Positions 51,868 through 61,663 of a stretch of DNA of 64,000 nucleotides are shown piece by piece (positions within the stretch are counted from its first letter, which is position 1; every line of letters starts with the position of its first letter). Source of the stretch: an uncultured Candidatus Melainabacteria bacterium (GTDB taxonomy: Bacteria > Cyanobacteriota > Vampirovibrionia > Gastranaerophilales > Gastranaerophilaceae); assembly GCA_947525005.1 (NCBI GenBank), contig CANNUY010000008.1:1-64000 (forward strand). The letters run 5' to 3'. Under the pieces are notes generated by a model. That model had not been told where the DNA came from. It saw only the letters and a list, made by a program, of their open reading frames with translations, and made no database searches. The position numbers and the translations under genes are program-made.

Positions 51868-52086
51868 CTATTCACCAATTACTTGTGGTAAATCTACATC
51901 AGGAGTTCCGATAACCCTAACTAACTCTAATACTGATGCCTTCATTTGACATTTTTGTGAAGAACCACTGAAAAAATCACTGTAAAAACAGCCTTCACAA
52001 TTACACCCTCTTTTATAACACTCTATTGCCGTAGTTGTCCAACGTCTTACAGCTACAGCTCTCCCCATATCACGACTTCTAAACAA
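51868..52086 (-). CDS. Cys-rich small protein, unknown
   Basis: About 72 residues. I propose a TTG start at 52086 because GGAGG lies 5 nt before it; the ATG six codons later is too far from the ribosome binding site. Conserved-looking core RRWTTTAIECYKRGCNCEGCFYSDFF...CQMKASVLELVRVIG with four or five Cys (C-x4-C-x-C-x2-C), which could hold zinc or an iron-sulfur cluster. Family name not known to me. Confidence 0.65.
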   Translation of the reverse strand: MFRSRDMGRAVAVRRWTTTAIECYKRGCNCEGCFYSDFFSGSSQKCQMKASVLELVRVIGTPDVDLPQVIGE

Positions 52087-52288
52087 TTTCTCCTCCAAGA
52101 TATTTTTAAATATTAATTGTTATTTTTTATCAACTGCCTCACCCTTAACGATAGTTGTCTGTGAGGTTCATCCCATATTTTTATTATATTTATAAAGCCT
52201 TCGATTACAAGTGTATTGTAAACGATTATTACATGATGTTAAATTCGCTAAATCCCTTGTAGTCACTGTTCTAAGGATATTCTATATC
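52087..52288. other. leader region, no gene seen
   Basis: AT-rich upstream region of the Cys-rich gene. It has an imperfect inverted pair GCCTCACCC and GTGAGG; otherwise I see nothing definite. Confidence 0.4.
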
Positions 52289-52362
52289 CATGTATCCTAC
52301 GCTATGACATGGTTTGCATGATGTCACAACATGCAAACCCATGTATCATGCATGTTTCCATG
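52289..52362. repeat. CATG-rich hairpin element
   Basis: Eight CATG words in 74 bp. CATGGTTTGCATG (52308-52320) pairs with CATGCAAACCCATG (52330-52343) with one bulged base. Similar in layout to the element at 46735-46776. Confidence 0.6.
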
Positions 52363-52425
52363 ATTTTGCATTGTATTAAGTTTTGTAAAAATGTTGGCAT
52401 GTGCCTTAATTTTGTGTACTTTATA

Positions 52426-52460
52426 AGAAAAAGTCGGGATAATATATCCCGACTTTTTCT
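52426..52460. terminator. yebC terminator
   Basis: 15-bp perfect stem AGAAAAAGTCGGGAT and its complement around AATAT. Confidence 0.85.
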
Positions 52461-52482
52461 GTTTTTATTTTTAAACTTTTGA

Positions 52483-53238
52483 TTAATAATCAAGTTTTTC
52501 CATTAATTCATCAGAAATATCAAAATTCATATAAACATTTTGTACATCATCGTGTTCATCTAATTTTGTATATAATCTCATGATATTTTGTGCTGTCTTT
52601 TCATCAGTTATCTCAATTTCGTTTTGAGGTATTCTTGTAAATTCAGCAGTTATTGATTTAAAACCAGCTTTTTCAAGTCCCTCAGTTACGGATTGCAAGT
52701 TTTCATAAGAAGTGATAACTTTGTAGTTTTCTTCATCTTCTTCATCAATAATATCTTCTGCATCAAAGTTGATTGCTGTTTCAAACAATGATTCAAAATC
52801 CACAGATTTATCAAATGTAATACAGCCTTTTCTATCAAACATCCAGCCTACGCAACCTGTTTCACCAAGGTTGCCGTTAAACTTAGAAAAATAGCTTCTT
52901 ATATCACCTGCTGTTCTATTTTTGTTGTCTGTCATAGCTTCTACTACAACTGCAACCCCGCCTGCTGCGTATCCTTCATATACGATTTCTTCATAATTAT
53001 CAGCGCTTGATTGACCTGCACCTTTTTCAATCGCACGTTTGATATTATCGTTTGGTAAACCTGCCGCTTTTGCTTTTTCAATCGCTGTTCTTAATCTAAA
53101 GTTCCCAGCTGGATCTGAACCACCTAATTTTGCCGCTACAATCAATTCTCTTGAATATTTTTGAAACACTACAGCTCTTGCTGAGTCGGTTTTTGCTTTC
53201 TTATGTTTGATTGTTGACCACTTTGAATGTCCACTCAT
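52483..53238 (-). CDS. yebC: YebC/PmpR-family regulator
   Basis: 251 residues from MSGHSKWSTIKHKKAKTDSARA, the universal family start; the frame opens four codons earlier. Members act as DNA-binding regulators or, as recently described for the TACO1/YebC group, help ribosomes through proline-rich stretches. NFRLRTAIEKAKAAGLPNDNIKRAIEKG and DNKNRTAGDIRSYFSKFNGNLGETGCVGWMF are conserved. Typical length, own terminator. Confidence 0.95.
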   Translation of the reverse strand: MSGHSKWSTIKHKKAKTDSARAVVFQKYSRELIVAAKLGGSDPAGNFRLRTAIEKAKAAGLPNDNIKRAIEKGAGQSSADNYEEIVYEGYAAGGVAVVVEAMTDNKNRTAGDIRSYFSKFNGNLGETGCVGWMFDRKGCITFDKSVDFESLFETAINFDAEDIIDEEDEENYKVITSYENLQSVTEGLEKAGFKSITAEFTRIPQNEIEITDEKTAQNIMRLYTKLDEHDDVQNVYMNFDISDELMEKLDY

Positions 53239-53407
53239 ATTATTCTCCAATTCTTTCTTTTACTCTATGATTTTATAATATCAAAAAAACTCTCTTTCGA
53301 CCACATGTTATTATTTGAAAATTTCTTTTTAAACCTATTAAATGATTTCTCTAAAGTTATTTCTAAACCTGTCGTAACTTATTTTACATAAGGGAGGGTT
53401 AAATTAT

Positions 53408-53578
53408 ATGGCTAAAATTATTTCTACTAAAAATTGCAAACGTCGCACTATAAGATTATCTTCAAAAGACGTTGTTTCTATTGTGAAAGAATATCAACAA
53501 CTGATGAAAGGAAATTACTCATCTAATTCATTAGATATACTTGGGGACAAAGTTTTTTATCTTCCAGAAGATGTATAA
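53408..53578 (+). CDS. small unknown protein (56 aa)
   Basis: 56 residues, start MAKIISTKNCKRRTIRLSSKD, with GGGAGGG 8 nt upstream. The basic first half and DILGDKVFYLPEDV end resemble no family I know. Directly followed by an 11-bp hairpin (53591-53617). The strong ribosome binding site and compact unit suggest a real gene. Confidence 0.55.
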   Translation: MAKIISTKNCKRRTIRLSSKDVVSIVKEYQQLMKGNYSSNSLDILGDKVFYLPEDV

Positions 53579-53590
53579 GTTGCAAAAAGA

Positions 53591-53617
53591 GGGCGATTTG
53601 CATGTCGCAAATCGCCC
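53591..53617 (+). terminator. possible terminator
   Basis: GGGCGATTTGC and its complement around ATGTC after the 56-residue gene; no T run follows, so efficiency is uncertain. Confidence 0.45.
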
Positions 53618-53687
53618 TATATAAATGAATAGTGGATTTACTTAAAAAAGCAAATCCACTTTCATCTCTCTTAATAATCTTTGTTAA

Positions 53688-53954
53688 TTACTTAGCTAAT
53701 TTTTTTGCAGCAAGAGTCAATCTTGATTTTTTTCTAGCAGCTGTATTTTTGTGCAAAATACCTTTTACAACAGCCTTGTCACATAATTGATATGCTTTTG
53801 ATAAAGCTGAGTTAAATGCTTCTTTGTCATCACCTTCTGCTAATGCTAATACATTTTTAAACGCAGTTTTGATAGCTGATTTAAAAGCTACATTTTTTTG
53901 TCTGTTTGCTTCTGCAATCAATACTCTTTTCTTTGCTGATTTAATATTTGCCAT
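53688..53954 (-). CDS. rpsT: 30S ribosomal protein S20
   Basis: 88 residues, basic and helical, binding 16S rRNA early in assembly. MANIKSAKKRVLIAEANRQKN start and KAVVKGILHKNTAARKKSRL end match the family. Monocistronic. Confidence 0.97.
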   Translation of the reverse strand: MANIKSAKKRVLIAEANRQKNVAFKSAIKTAFKNVLALAEGDDKEAFNSALSKAYQLCDKAVVKGILHKNTAARKKSRLTLAAKKLAK

Positions 53955-54138
53955 TGTTATAACCTTTCATATTTGTATCGAAACATCAGATTAATGACTT
54001 CTTTTGTTTCGTTGCGTAGTAAATGGAGTCTTACTCCTAACTTCGCTGTGAGGTTTGTGAGTACAATTATTCTACATAAAATACTTATTCTATGCAAGTC
54101 CTTTATTGAAATTACTTAACATGAGTAATATTTTTGTT

Positions 54139-54528
54139 CTAAAAAGTCTTTAATTGATTAGCCTCTATATAATTAAACATATTTGTTGGTGTATGTGTCG
54201 TAAAATTATACGTATTGTCGCACGGTGTTAGTTTTAACATAGATTTTGTGCTAGAAACATAAATTATTGATGCTAAAAAAGTCTTATTATTGTTGTCTGT
54301 AAAAATTATAAAACCACTTTTAGTCTGCATTTCTTTAATCTTATAATTATATTGGTTTATTCCTGCAAGAGTTAAGTAATACAGTTTTTCAAACCCTATA
54401 GGGAATGTTTTTATACAATCAGTCGTTGTTGCCATTTTTATTTGGTATTGTGTTGTATCAGCAAATACCTGTAAACAAGGACAAACTGCTAAAAATAATA
54501 TAAAAAATAACTTGATTATTCTTTCCAT
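54139..54528 (-). CDS. small exported protein, unknown
   Basis: 129 residues with a signal peptide (MERIIKLFFILFLAVCPCLQVFA). The mature part is small, beta-looking and rich in Thr/Asn, with no recognised family. The start overlaps the polA stop by 13 nt, so it is the downstream gene of a polA transcript, possibly by chance. Confidence 0.6.
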   Translation of the reverse strand: MERIIKLFFILFLAVCPCLQVFADTTQYQIKMATTTDCIKTFPIGFEKLYYLTLAGINQYNYKIKEMQTKSGFIIFTDNNNKTFLASIIYVSSTKSMLKLTPCDNTYNFTTHTPTNMFNYIEANQLKTF

Positions 54529-57212
54529 GATTCACCATAATTCACATCAACATCTAATGGTACGCTCAATGGCTGACCTAATCCCATAGCCTCAACTACA
54601 AGAGATTTGAGTTCTTCTAATTCATCTTTTGGCACTTCAAACACAAGTTCATCGTGTACCTGCATAACCATTTTAGATTTCAACCCTTTAGCCTTAAGTT
54701 GTTTATCAACCTCTATCATCGCAAGTTTAATCAAATCAGCTGCAGTACCCTGTAAAGGTTGGTTAATCGCTGCACGTTCTGCAAACTCTCTTATTTGATA
54801 ATTAGCACTAGACAATGCAGCTCTTAAATATCTTCTCCTGCCATACATTGTTTCTACATAACCGTGCTCGTGAGCAAAATCAATCTTTGTTTCCATATAT
54901 ATTCTAATTTGTGGATAAGATTCAAAGTATTTATTGATAAAATCCTCGGCTTCTTTATTAGAAATATTTAAAGCTTTTGCTAACCCATATTTAGATTGAC
55001 CATAGATAATCCCGAAGTTTACAGCCTTAGCTTTTCTTCTCATATCTTTTGTAACTTCTTCCATAGGAACACCAAACACTTTTGATGCAGTAAGAGTGTG
55101 TACATCAATATTGTTATTAAATGCTTCTATCAAGTGGTCAACGTGAGCAATATGTGCAAGCAATCTTAATTCTATTTGAGAATAGTCTGCTGACAACATA
55201 TAATAATGTTCTTTGTCTTTTGGACAAAATGCGTTTCTAATCTTGTTCCCTTCCTCTGAACGAATAGGAATATTTTGTAAATTAGGATTAGAAGACGATA
55301 ACCTACCTGTAACAGTTGTTGCTTGGTTATATGTTGTATGAATTCTTCCATCACGTTCACTAATCAATAATGGTAATGAATCTGTATAGGTTGAACGAAG
55401 TTTTGAGAATTTTCTGTGTTGCAAAATAAATTCACAGATTTCATACTCGCTTGATAATTCCTCTAATATTTCTGCAGAAGTTGAACGCTTACGTTTTTTA
55501 GGTTTAATTCCAATTCTATCGTATAAAACTTCTGCAACTTGTTTTGGTGAATTGATATTAAAAGGTCCACCTGCTAATTGGTATATAAAGTCCTCTAGTT
55601 CTGCAAGTTTTTCTGTCATATAGTTAGAAAGCTCTTTTAGATATGCTGTATCTATAGCAACTCCCGTATACTCCATTTCTGCAAGAATTACAGTTAGTGG
55701 TAGTTCAATTTCATTAACAATTTTTTGTTCAGCTTCTGATAAATTTTTTCTCCAATATTCTGTAAGTTTGAAGATTGAATAAACCTCATCACAAGCATAA
55801 TGACAACTTTGGGTTAACAAATCTCTTGTGAGTTCTTCTTTGCTCGTCATAATATGGTTTAAATAATCAAGTGCTTGTGCCTCAATAGAGTGACTTCTAT
55901 CAGGGTCTTTAACATAACTTGCTAACAAAATGTCATACCCAATCCCTTTTAGATTAACCCCGAGTTCTTTCAACACATTATAATTATGTTTAGCGTCAAA
56001 GAAGTATTTTTTGATGTTTTCATCTTCTAGCAACGGTTTTAATTCGCTTAAACAATCAGATTTTACAAAATAGTTTTCTTCATTAGAAATAGCAAACCCT
56101 ATCAACCCTAATTTGTCAGTATAACAATTTATTGCAAATTCTTTTTTGTCTAAAAGTGTTTTTACAAGGTTTTTAATTCCTTCTTCATCATTAATAATTG
56201 TACTTTCACATTCTTTATCCTCAATGGTTTCTTTTATCGCTTGAGTAAACAATCCGAGTTGTCCATTGGTTTCTTCTTGTGGTTTTTGTTCAAGTATTTT
56301 GATTTCCTGTACTGTTTCAATATCAGGATTAAAAGATTTAAGAATTTTGTTGATATTTTTAATAAAAGAATAGAACTGCATTCCTCTCAAAAACTCGCTA
56401 ACCTTGTTTATATCAGGCAAAACAAGTTCTGCTTTATCAAAATCAAATTCTATATCGACATCTCTAACAATTGTTGCAAGTTGTTGGCTCAATTTAGCGA
56501 TATCCTTGCCATTACAAATCTTTTCTCTAACAGCTTTTTGCTGAATATTTTCGCAGTTTTCTAAAACATTATCAAGTGTTTTATATTCTGCAAGCAGTTT
56601 TTGAGCCGTTTTTTCTCCAATACCTTTAACCCCAGGTATATTGTCAGAGGTATCACCACGCAACCCTTTGTAATCAATAACTTGGTCAGGATAAACACCT
56701 AATTTATCGTAAACCTTATTCCATGTGTATTCAAGCAATTCACCTTTTGTCGGGATTAAAACTTTTATAAACCCGTCTTCATCAATTAATTGAAAAGAGT
56801 CCTGATCGCCTGTTAATATTAAGGTTTTGTGTCCTAATTTTTTTGCTCTAGTTGCGATTGTTCCAATTACATCATCAGCTTCAAACCCTGAACGTGTATA
56901 AATTGGAATGTCAAATGCTTGCAAACCCTTACAAATAAGTTCAAGTTGAGAGTGTAGTGAATCAGGCATTGATTGACGATTAGCCTTGTATTCTTCGTAC
57001 ATTTCTGTTCTAAATGTATGGTGTGAAACATCAAAAGTTACTGCGATTGAATCTGGTCTAATTTTGCCTAATAAATCAAAGATGGCTTTGAAAAACCCAT
57101 ACACTGCCCAAGTTGGTTCGTTATCAGAATTTTTCATCGCTGTACGCTCAAGCGCATAAAACTGTCTAAACGCAAGTGCGTGACCGTCAATAAGAACTAA
57201 TGTTTTTCCCAC
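54516..57212 (-). CDS. polA: DNA polymerase I
   Basis: 898 residues. The N-terminal 5'-3' exonuclease (about 1-290: GHALAFRQFYALE, VIDYKGLRGDTSDNIPGVKGIGEKTA) and the C-terminal family A polymerase are complete: DYSQIELRLLAH (motif A, catalytic Asp), RRKAKAVNFGIIYG (motif B), MVMQVHDELVFE (motif C). The middle 3'-5' exonuclease-like domain has AINCYTD where active enzymes have the DxE motif, so proofreading is probably lost, as in Bacillus and Thermus enzymes. Confidence 0.97.
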   Translation of the reverse strand: MGKTLVLIDGHALAFRQFYALERTAMKNSDNEPTWAVYGFFKAIFDLLGKIRPDSIAVTFDVSHHTFRTEMYEEYKANRQSMPDSLHSQLELICKGLQAFDIPIYTRSGFEADDVIGTIATRAKKLGHKTLILTGDQDSFQLIDEDGFIKVLIPTKGELLEYTWNKVYDKLGVYPDQVIDYKGLRGDTSDNIPGVKGIGEKTAQKLLAEYKTLDNVLENCENIQQKAVREKICNGKDIAKLSQQLATIVRDVDIEFDFDKAELVLPDINKVSEFLRGMQFYSFIKNINKILKSFNPDIETVQEIKILEQKPQEETNGQLGLFTQAIKETIEDKECESTIINDEEGIKNLVKTLLDKKEFAINCYTDKLGLIGFAISNEENYFVKSDCLSELKPLLEDENIKKYFFDAKHNYNVLKELGVNLKGIGYDILLASYVKDPDRSHSIEAQALDYLNHIMTSKEELTRDLLTQSCHYACDEVYSIFKLTEYWRKNLSEAEQKIVNEIELPLTVILAEMEYTGVAIDTAYLKELSNYMTEKLAELEDFIYQLAGGPFNINSPKQVAEVLYDRIGIKPKKRKRSTSAEILEELSSEYEICEFILQHRKFSKLRSTYTDSLPLLISERDGRIHTTYNQATTVTGRLSSSNPNLQNIPIRSEEGNKIRNAFCPKDKEHYYMLSADYSQIELRLLAHIAHVDHLIEAFNNNIDVHTLTASKVFGVPMEEVTKDMRRKAKAVNFGIIYGQSKYGLAKALNISNKEAEDFINKYFESYPQIRIYMETKIDFAHEHGYVETMYGRRRYLRAALSSANYQIREFAERAAINQPLQGTAADLIKLAMIEVDKQLKAKGLKSKMVMQVHDELVFEVPKDELEELKSLVVEAMGLGQPLSVPLDVDVNYGESWKE

Positions 57213-57267
57213 TACCTTAACCTCTCTTTTTGTTAAATGATACCATAATTCTAGTCATTTTTCAATT

Positions 57268-58374
57268 TTAAGAGATGTCTGTAAAATATTCTTTTGCGAG
57301 TTCTATTTCTTTATCAAGGCACATATTTGGCTCTTTTAATTTTGATTTTAAAACATAATCAAAACAATTATCAAACTCTTTAGATGGCTTATAACCTAAT
57401 TGAATAAGATTTTTCCCTGTAATTGCAGGCTTAATATCTTTTATTTCAAAATATTTTAATCCGATTTCAGAATTTTTTGTATAAATATAAATCAATATAG
57501 ATTCAGGTTCAGCTTTTTCAAAAAATTTATATATTTCATAATCAGAGGTCGGCTCTTTTAAAGTTATAAGCGTCTGATAATCCTCAACAATCTTTTTTTC
57601 AATTTTGGTAAGTGGTAAATTATCAAGGTTTAAATATCCTAAATAAACAAGCCAAATGTTATTAACAGAGTGATTATTGATTAAATTTTCTATATCGTAA
57701 TCGAATTTTTGAGGAATATTTTTTGATAAAAGTTTATAAATTTTGTAATTAAAAAACTTCTCATAAGCCTCTTGTTTATTGAGGTTAAAGGTTTCAATAA
57801 GTTCTTTTTTTAGTCTTTTAAAACTCATATCGTAATTTACGTTTTCAAGATATTTTGTTTGTAAATCAAGAGTATGTTCTTCTAAATCAAAACCAAACCT
57901 AACCCCGAATTTTAGTCCTCTAACAATTCTTGTTGGGTCGTCAACAAAGCTCATATCGTGTAAAACTCTAAGTTTTTTAGATTTGATATCTTCTAATCCA
58001 CCTGCATAGTCAATAATTCCATCGGTCATAACTGATTTTGCGATTGCGTTAATTGTAAAATCTCGTCTTAGAACATCGAGTTTTAACGAACAACCAATAT
58101 CTTTAACAACTGGCAGATGACCTTTTTCAGGATAAGTTTCGTTTCTTGTTGATGCGATATCGATTATTTCGTTATTGAGCCTTGCTCTTACTGTTCCAAA
58201 TTCATCATTTATTTGTAAGATTTCAAAGTTTTCTAGGTTAAGATTTTTGCAGAACTCTATAGCGTTTCCTTCAAGGGTTATATCAATGTCAAAACAAGGT
58301 CTATTCAGAATTTCATCTCGAACCACCCCACCGATATAATAAAGTTTTTCGTTGTTTAAACACTTGAGTTGCAT
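57268..58374 (-). CDS. cca: CCA tRNA nucleotidyltransferase / poly(A) polymerase family
   Basis: 368 residues. Class II nucleotidyltransferase head: GGVVRDEIL (15-23), metal Asp pair DIDI, RRDFTINAIAKSV and DDPTRIVRGLKFGVRFGF. The C-terminal helical part is shorter than in HD-domain enzymes. The tRNA-Gln gene here lacks an encoded CCA, so a CCA-adding enzyme is needed. A-adding versus CCA-adding specificity cannot be decided from motifs alone. Confidence 0.88.
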   Translation of the reverse strand: MQLKCLNNEKLYYIGGVVRDEILNRPCFDIDITLEGNAIEFCKNLNLENFEILQINDEFGTVRARLNNEIIDIASTRNETYPEKGHLPVVKDIGCSLKLDVLRRDFTINAIAKSVMTDGIIDYAGGLEDIKSKKLRVLHDMSFVDDPTRIVRGLKFGVRFGFDLEEHTLDLQTKYLENVNYDMSFKRLKKELIETFNLNKQEAYEKFFNYKIYKLLSKNIPQKFDYDIENLINNHSVNNIWLVYLGYLNLDNLPLTKIEKKIVEDYQTLITLKEPTSDYEIYKFFEKAEPESILIYIYTKNSEIGLKYFEIKDIKPAITGKNLIQLGYKPSKEFDNCFDYVLKSKLKEPNMCLDKEIELAKEYFTDIS

Positions 58375-58464
58375 AGGTTGATTATAGCATAAATGGTAGG
58401 GTTTGTAATGTTCAGGGGAATTCCTATAAAGATTTTATTGAGCAACGTACAATACAAAAACAAT

Positions 58465-58489
58465 GAGAGCCACTTGGAAAGTGGCTCTC
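58465..58489 (-). terminator. terminator after the 207-aa gene
   Basis: GAGAGCCACTT and AAGTGGCTCTC around 3 nt; minus-strand exit ATTGTTTTTG. Confidence 0.7.
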
Positions 58490-58515
58490 GTTTATTTCTT
58501 AATCTTAAAACCTGA

Positions 58516-59139
58516 TTAAACTTGAAGGATAAATCCACCTTTTTCAGCATTTACTAATTTATCACCTTCAATTTTTGCACGTAAATTTTTGATATATTTG
58601 TATACGTAATCTCTTGGTAAATCTAGCAAAGTCGCTATATCTTTTGCATAAACAATAGTGTTACGTCTTTCTACTAGATAATCAAATACTGTTTGTTCTC
58701 TATCTGTCAAATTCTTTTTAAGAACAATATTAACTTCTTCTCTTAAAGTTGGTTCTGCTTTTTTAACTTCTTTTTTAGGTTCAGCAGGAACAACTTTTTC
58801 AATAGCTTCAACAATCTTCTTTGAATCTAATGATTTTGCAGGTTTTGAGTTTTTTACAGGTTGTTGACTAACTTCCCCAGGAGCTCTAAATGAGAACGGT
58901 GTATGTGAAAGTTGTCTTTCTCTTGCGAACGCTCTTTGTGCAATCTCAGAAATTTTATCTGATGACTCTTTATGAGCTACAGGAGCTTTATCTCCACTAT
59001 AAATTATATCAACCATATCATTAGTTGGTCTTGAATCTGCAACTTCTTTACCTAATCTTGCTGCGAATTCTTCTAAAGTGATTTTTTCTAATGAGCTTCT
59101 CCACTGTTTTATCTCTTCTTTGCTTAAATATTCAGCCAT
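58516..59139 (-). CDS. putative DNA-binding protein with C-terminal winged helix
   Basis: 207 residues. The N-terminal region (1-60) is helical, the middle (about 75-135) a Lys/Pro/Glu-rich linker. The C-terminal 70 residues (LTDREQTVFDYLVERRNTIVYAKDIATLLDLPRDYVYKYIKNLRAKI) look like a winged helix-turn-helix with the recognition helix at PRDYVYKYIKNLR. Likely a transcription regulator; targets unknown. Confidence 0.65.
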   Translation of the reverse strand: MAEYLSKEEIKQWRSSLEKITLEEFAARLGKEVADSRPTNDMVDIIYSGDKAPVAHKESSDKISEIAQRAFARERQLSHTPFSFRAPGEVSQQPVKNSKPAKSLDSKKIVEAIEKVVPAEPKKEVKKAEPTLREEVNIVLKKNLTDREQTVFDYLVERRNTIVYAKDIATLLDLPRDYVYKYIKNLRAKIEGDKLVNAEKGGFILQV

Positions 59140-59298
59140 TCAAGAATCTCCTATTCTAATCCCTAATCTATTTTCTACTTCGTTTGATTTATGACAATAT
59201 CAACTGTATCATAAAACTTTTAAAAAGGTATCAAAATATTTCAACATGTAAATTTTTATTTTTAATCTTTACAAAAATATAATAAGACTTGACTAACC

Positions 59299-60582
59299 TT
59301 AATCCATTGGTGTTTTAAAGATTGTTTGATGTCTGTCTGGTCCGACACTGACAATCGAAATAGGACATTCTAACAAGGTTTCAAGCCTTTCTAAATATTT
59401 TTTTGCATTCTCAGGAAGTTTATCATATTCCTTGATTTGTGTAATGTCTTCATTCCAGCCCTTGTGTGTTTCATACACAGGTTCTAAGTATTTGTGCATA
59501 TAAACATCTGTTGGATAATAATCATAAATCGTTCCATCACGTTTATCTTTATAAGCCGTACAAATTTTTATCTCATCAAAGCTATCAAAAACATCTATTT
59601 TAGTAATTGCAACAGATGTAAACCCGCCAACCAAAACTGCATATTTCATAGTTACTGCGTCAAACCAACCCGTTCTTCGTGGACGTCCTGTTGTTACTCC
59701 AAATTCGTGCCCTATTTTTCTGATTTTTTCACCAGTTTCGTCATCAAGTTCAGTTACAAAAGGCCCTTCACCAACTCTTGTTACGTAAGCTTTTGCAACC
59801 CCAACAACTTCATCAATCATCTTTGGACCATATCCACTTCCAACACAAGCACCACCACCAATAGGGTTTGAACTTGTTACAAATGGGTATGTCCCATAAT
59901 CTATATCAAGCATTACACCTTGTGCACCTTCATATAAGATAACGTCTTTTTTATGTTCATTTAATAATTTTTGCCATTCAAAACATACAAACGGTTTAAA
60001 TATTTTTGCATATTCTTCACACATTCCCATTAAACAATCTTTTGTATATGGCTGTAATCCTACTGATTTTAGTTGTCTATTCTTCTTTGGAAGAATGATT
60101 TCTAACTTTTCATTTAAGGTTTCTAAATCATATAAATCCTGAATTTTCAATCCTATTCTTGCATATTTATCAGTATAAGTTGGTCCAATCCCTTTTTTTG
60201 TTGTACCAATTTTTCCTTTTGTTGCATTATCTTCGGTATAACCATCAATTTCTTTATGATAAGGCATTGTAATAGATGCAAGAGGTGAAATTTTTAAATT
60301 ACTTACATCAACTCCCTGTGAAACCAATTCTTCAAGCTCAAACTTAAATGATTCAGGCAAGATAACAACTCCTGCTCCTAACATACAAATTTTGTTTTTA
60401 TATAAAATACCTGACGGGATAAGATGAAATTTGTAGGTTTTGTTATTGGCAACAACTGTGTGTCCAGCGTTACAACCACCTTGATAGCGAATAATGAAAT
60501 CTGATTTTTCTGCTAACAAATCTGTAATTTTTGCTTTTCCTTCATCGCCCCATTGAGCACCAACAACAACAGTGTTTTTCAT
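59299..60582 (-). CDS. purA: adenylosuccinate synthetase
   Basis: 427 residues; joins IMP and aspartate with GTP in AMP synthesis. GAQWGDEGKAK (8-18), NAGHTVV, KGIGPTYTDK, GYGPKMIDE-type loop and TTGRPRRTGWFD are present. The P-loop has Ala at residue 17 where the family consensus is Gly (GDEGKGK); the rest is canonical. Monocistronic. Confidence 0.95.
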   Translation of the reverse strand: MKNTVVVGAQWGDEGKAKITDLLAEKSDFIIRYQGGCNAGHTVVANNKTYKFHLIPSGILYKNKICMLGAGVVILPESFKFELEELVSQGVDVSNLKISPLASITMPYHKEIDGYTEDNATKGKIGTTKKGIGPTYTDKYARIGLKIQDLYDLETLNEKLEIILPKKNRQLKSVGLQPYTKDCLMGMCEEYAKIFKPFVCFEWQKLLNEHKKDVILYEGAQGVMLDIDYGTYPFVTSSNPIGGGACVGSGYGPKMIDEVVGVAKAYVTRVGEGPFVTELDDETGEKIRKIGHEFGVTTGRPRRTGWFDAVTMKYAVLVGGFTSVAITKIDVFDSFDEIKICTAYKDKRDGTIYDYYPTDVYMHKYLEPVYETHKGWNEDITQIKEYDKLPENAKKYLERLETLLECPISIVSVGPDRHQTIFKTPMD

Positions 60583-60736
60583 ATTTCTCCCCTCATTATG
60601 TCATATTACTTATTTATTATAATGTGAAAATCGTTTTAAGTATAGTTTGAATTATTACTTCATATAACTTATTGAGTAGATTGGAAAAATGAGTTATAAT
60701 TATTAAATAAAATAGAAAATAAATAAAGGTGAAGTT

Positions 60737-61663
60737 ATGAGCGATTTTAATATAAAGTTTCGTGGCGTTAGAGGAAGTTATCCTGTAGCAAACAAAGAAT
60801 TTTTAAACTATGGTGGAAACACATCTTGCGTAGAAGTAAATGTGGGTGGGCACTTGATTATATTAGATGCAGGTACAGGCTTGATTGATTTAGGTAATGA
60901 ACTTATGCAAAAGTACATAGAATCAGGTAATACTATAACAGAACGCAATCCTATATCTGCTACAATTTTATTATCACATATCCATCAAGACCATATTTTA
61001 GGTATCCCGTTTTTTAAACCAATGCACCTTGCATCGACCAAAATAAATGTTTTTGGTGGAGTTGCTCAAGATGAAAAGCTTGAAACAGAGTTGTCTAAGC
61101 TTCTGTTTACAAAAACTTTCCCTCTTGATTTAGGCGATATCGCTGCAGAATTGACAATTAATGATTTGAATGAAGCAAACTATATTGTTTTGAGAAAGGG
61201 TGAACCACCTATTGTGACAAGAGTTTTAGATTTTTATTCAAATCAATATAATGACGATGATGTTATAATTTCTTGTTATAAATCTTTTGCACACCCTCAA
61301 AATGGCGTTTTTGTATACAAAATTACTTATAAAGGCAAAAGTTTTGTATATTCAACTGATAAAGAAAGCTATGAAGGTGGAGATAAAAAACTAATCAAGT
61401 TTGCTCGTAATTGCAATTTGTTGGTTCACGATGCTCAATATACTGTAGAAGATTATTTGAGTATTTACACTCCAAAACAAGGGTTTGGACATTCAACTTT
61501 TGATATGGCGATTGATGCGAAACGTCAAACAAATGCTGAAAAACTTGTATTTTTCCATTATGACCCATCTTATGACGATAACAAACTAGATGACTTGGCA
61601 AAAATTTATACAAATGACGATGTGATTATGGCGAAAGAAGGTCTAGAACTTAATCTTTTATGA
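60737..61663 (+). CDS. MBL-fold metallohydrolase
   Basis: 308 residues of the metallo-beta-lactamase fold. It has the metal motif SHIHQDHILG (HxHxDH) near 82-91, DAGTG at 45-49 and a late VFFHYDPSYDD. GVRGSYPV and GGNTSCVEV at the start place it in the PhnP/cyclic-phosphodiesterase-like group. It could hydrolyse a phosphodiester, but the substrate is unknown. Overlaps the next gene by 4 nt. Confidence 0.85.
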   Translation: MSDFNIKFRGVRGSYPVANKEFLNYGGNTSCVEVNVGGHLIILDAGTGLIDLGNELMQKYIESGNTITERNPISATILLSHIHQDHILGIPFFKPMHLASTKINVFGGVAQDEKLETELSKLLFTKTFPLDLGDIAAELTINDLNEANYIVLRKGEPPIVTRVLDFYSNQYNDDDVIISCYKSFAHPQNGVFVYKITYKGKSFVYSTDKESYEGGDKKLIKFARNCNLLVHDAQYTVEDYLSIYTPKQGFGHSTFDMAIDAKRQTNAEKLVFFHYDPSYDDNKLDDLAKIYTNDDVIMAKEGLELNLL

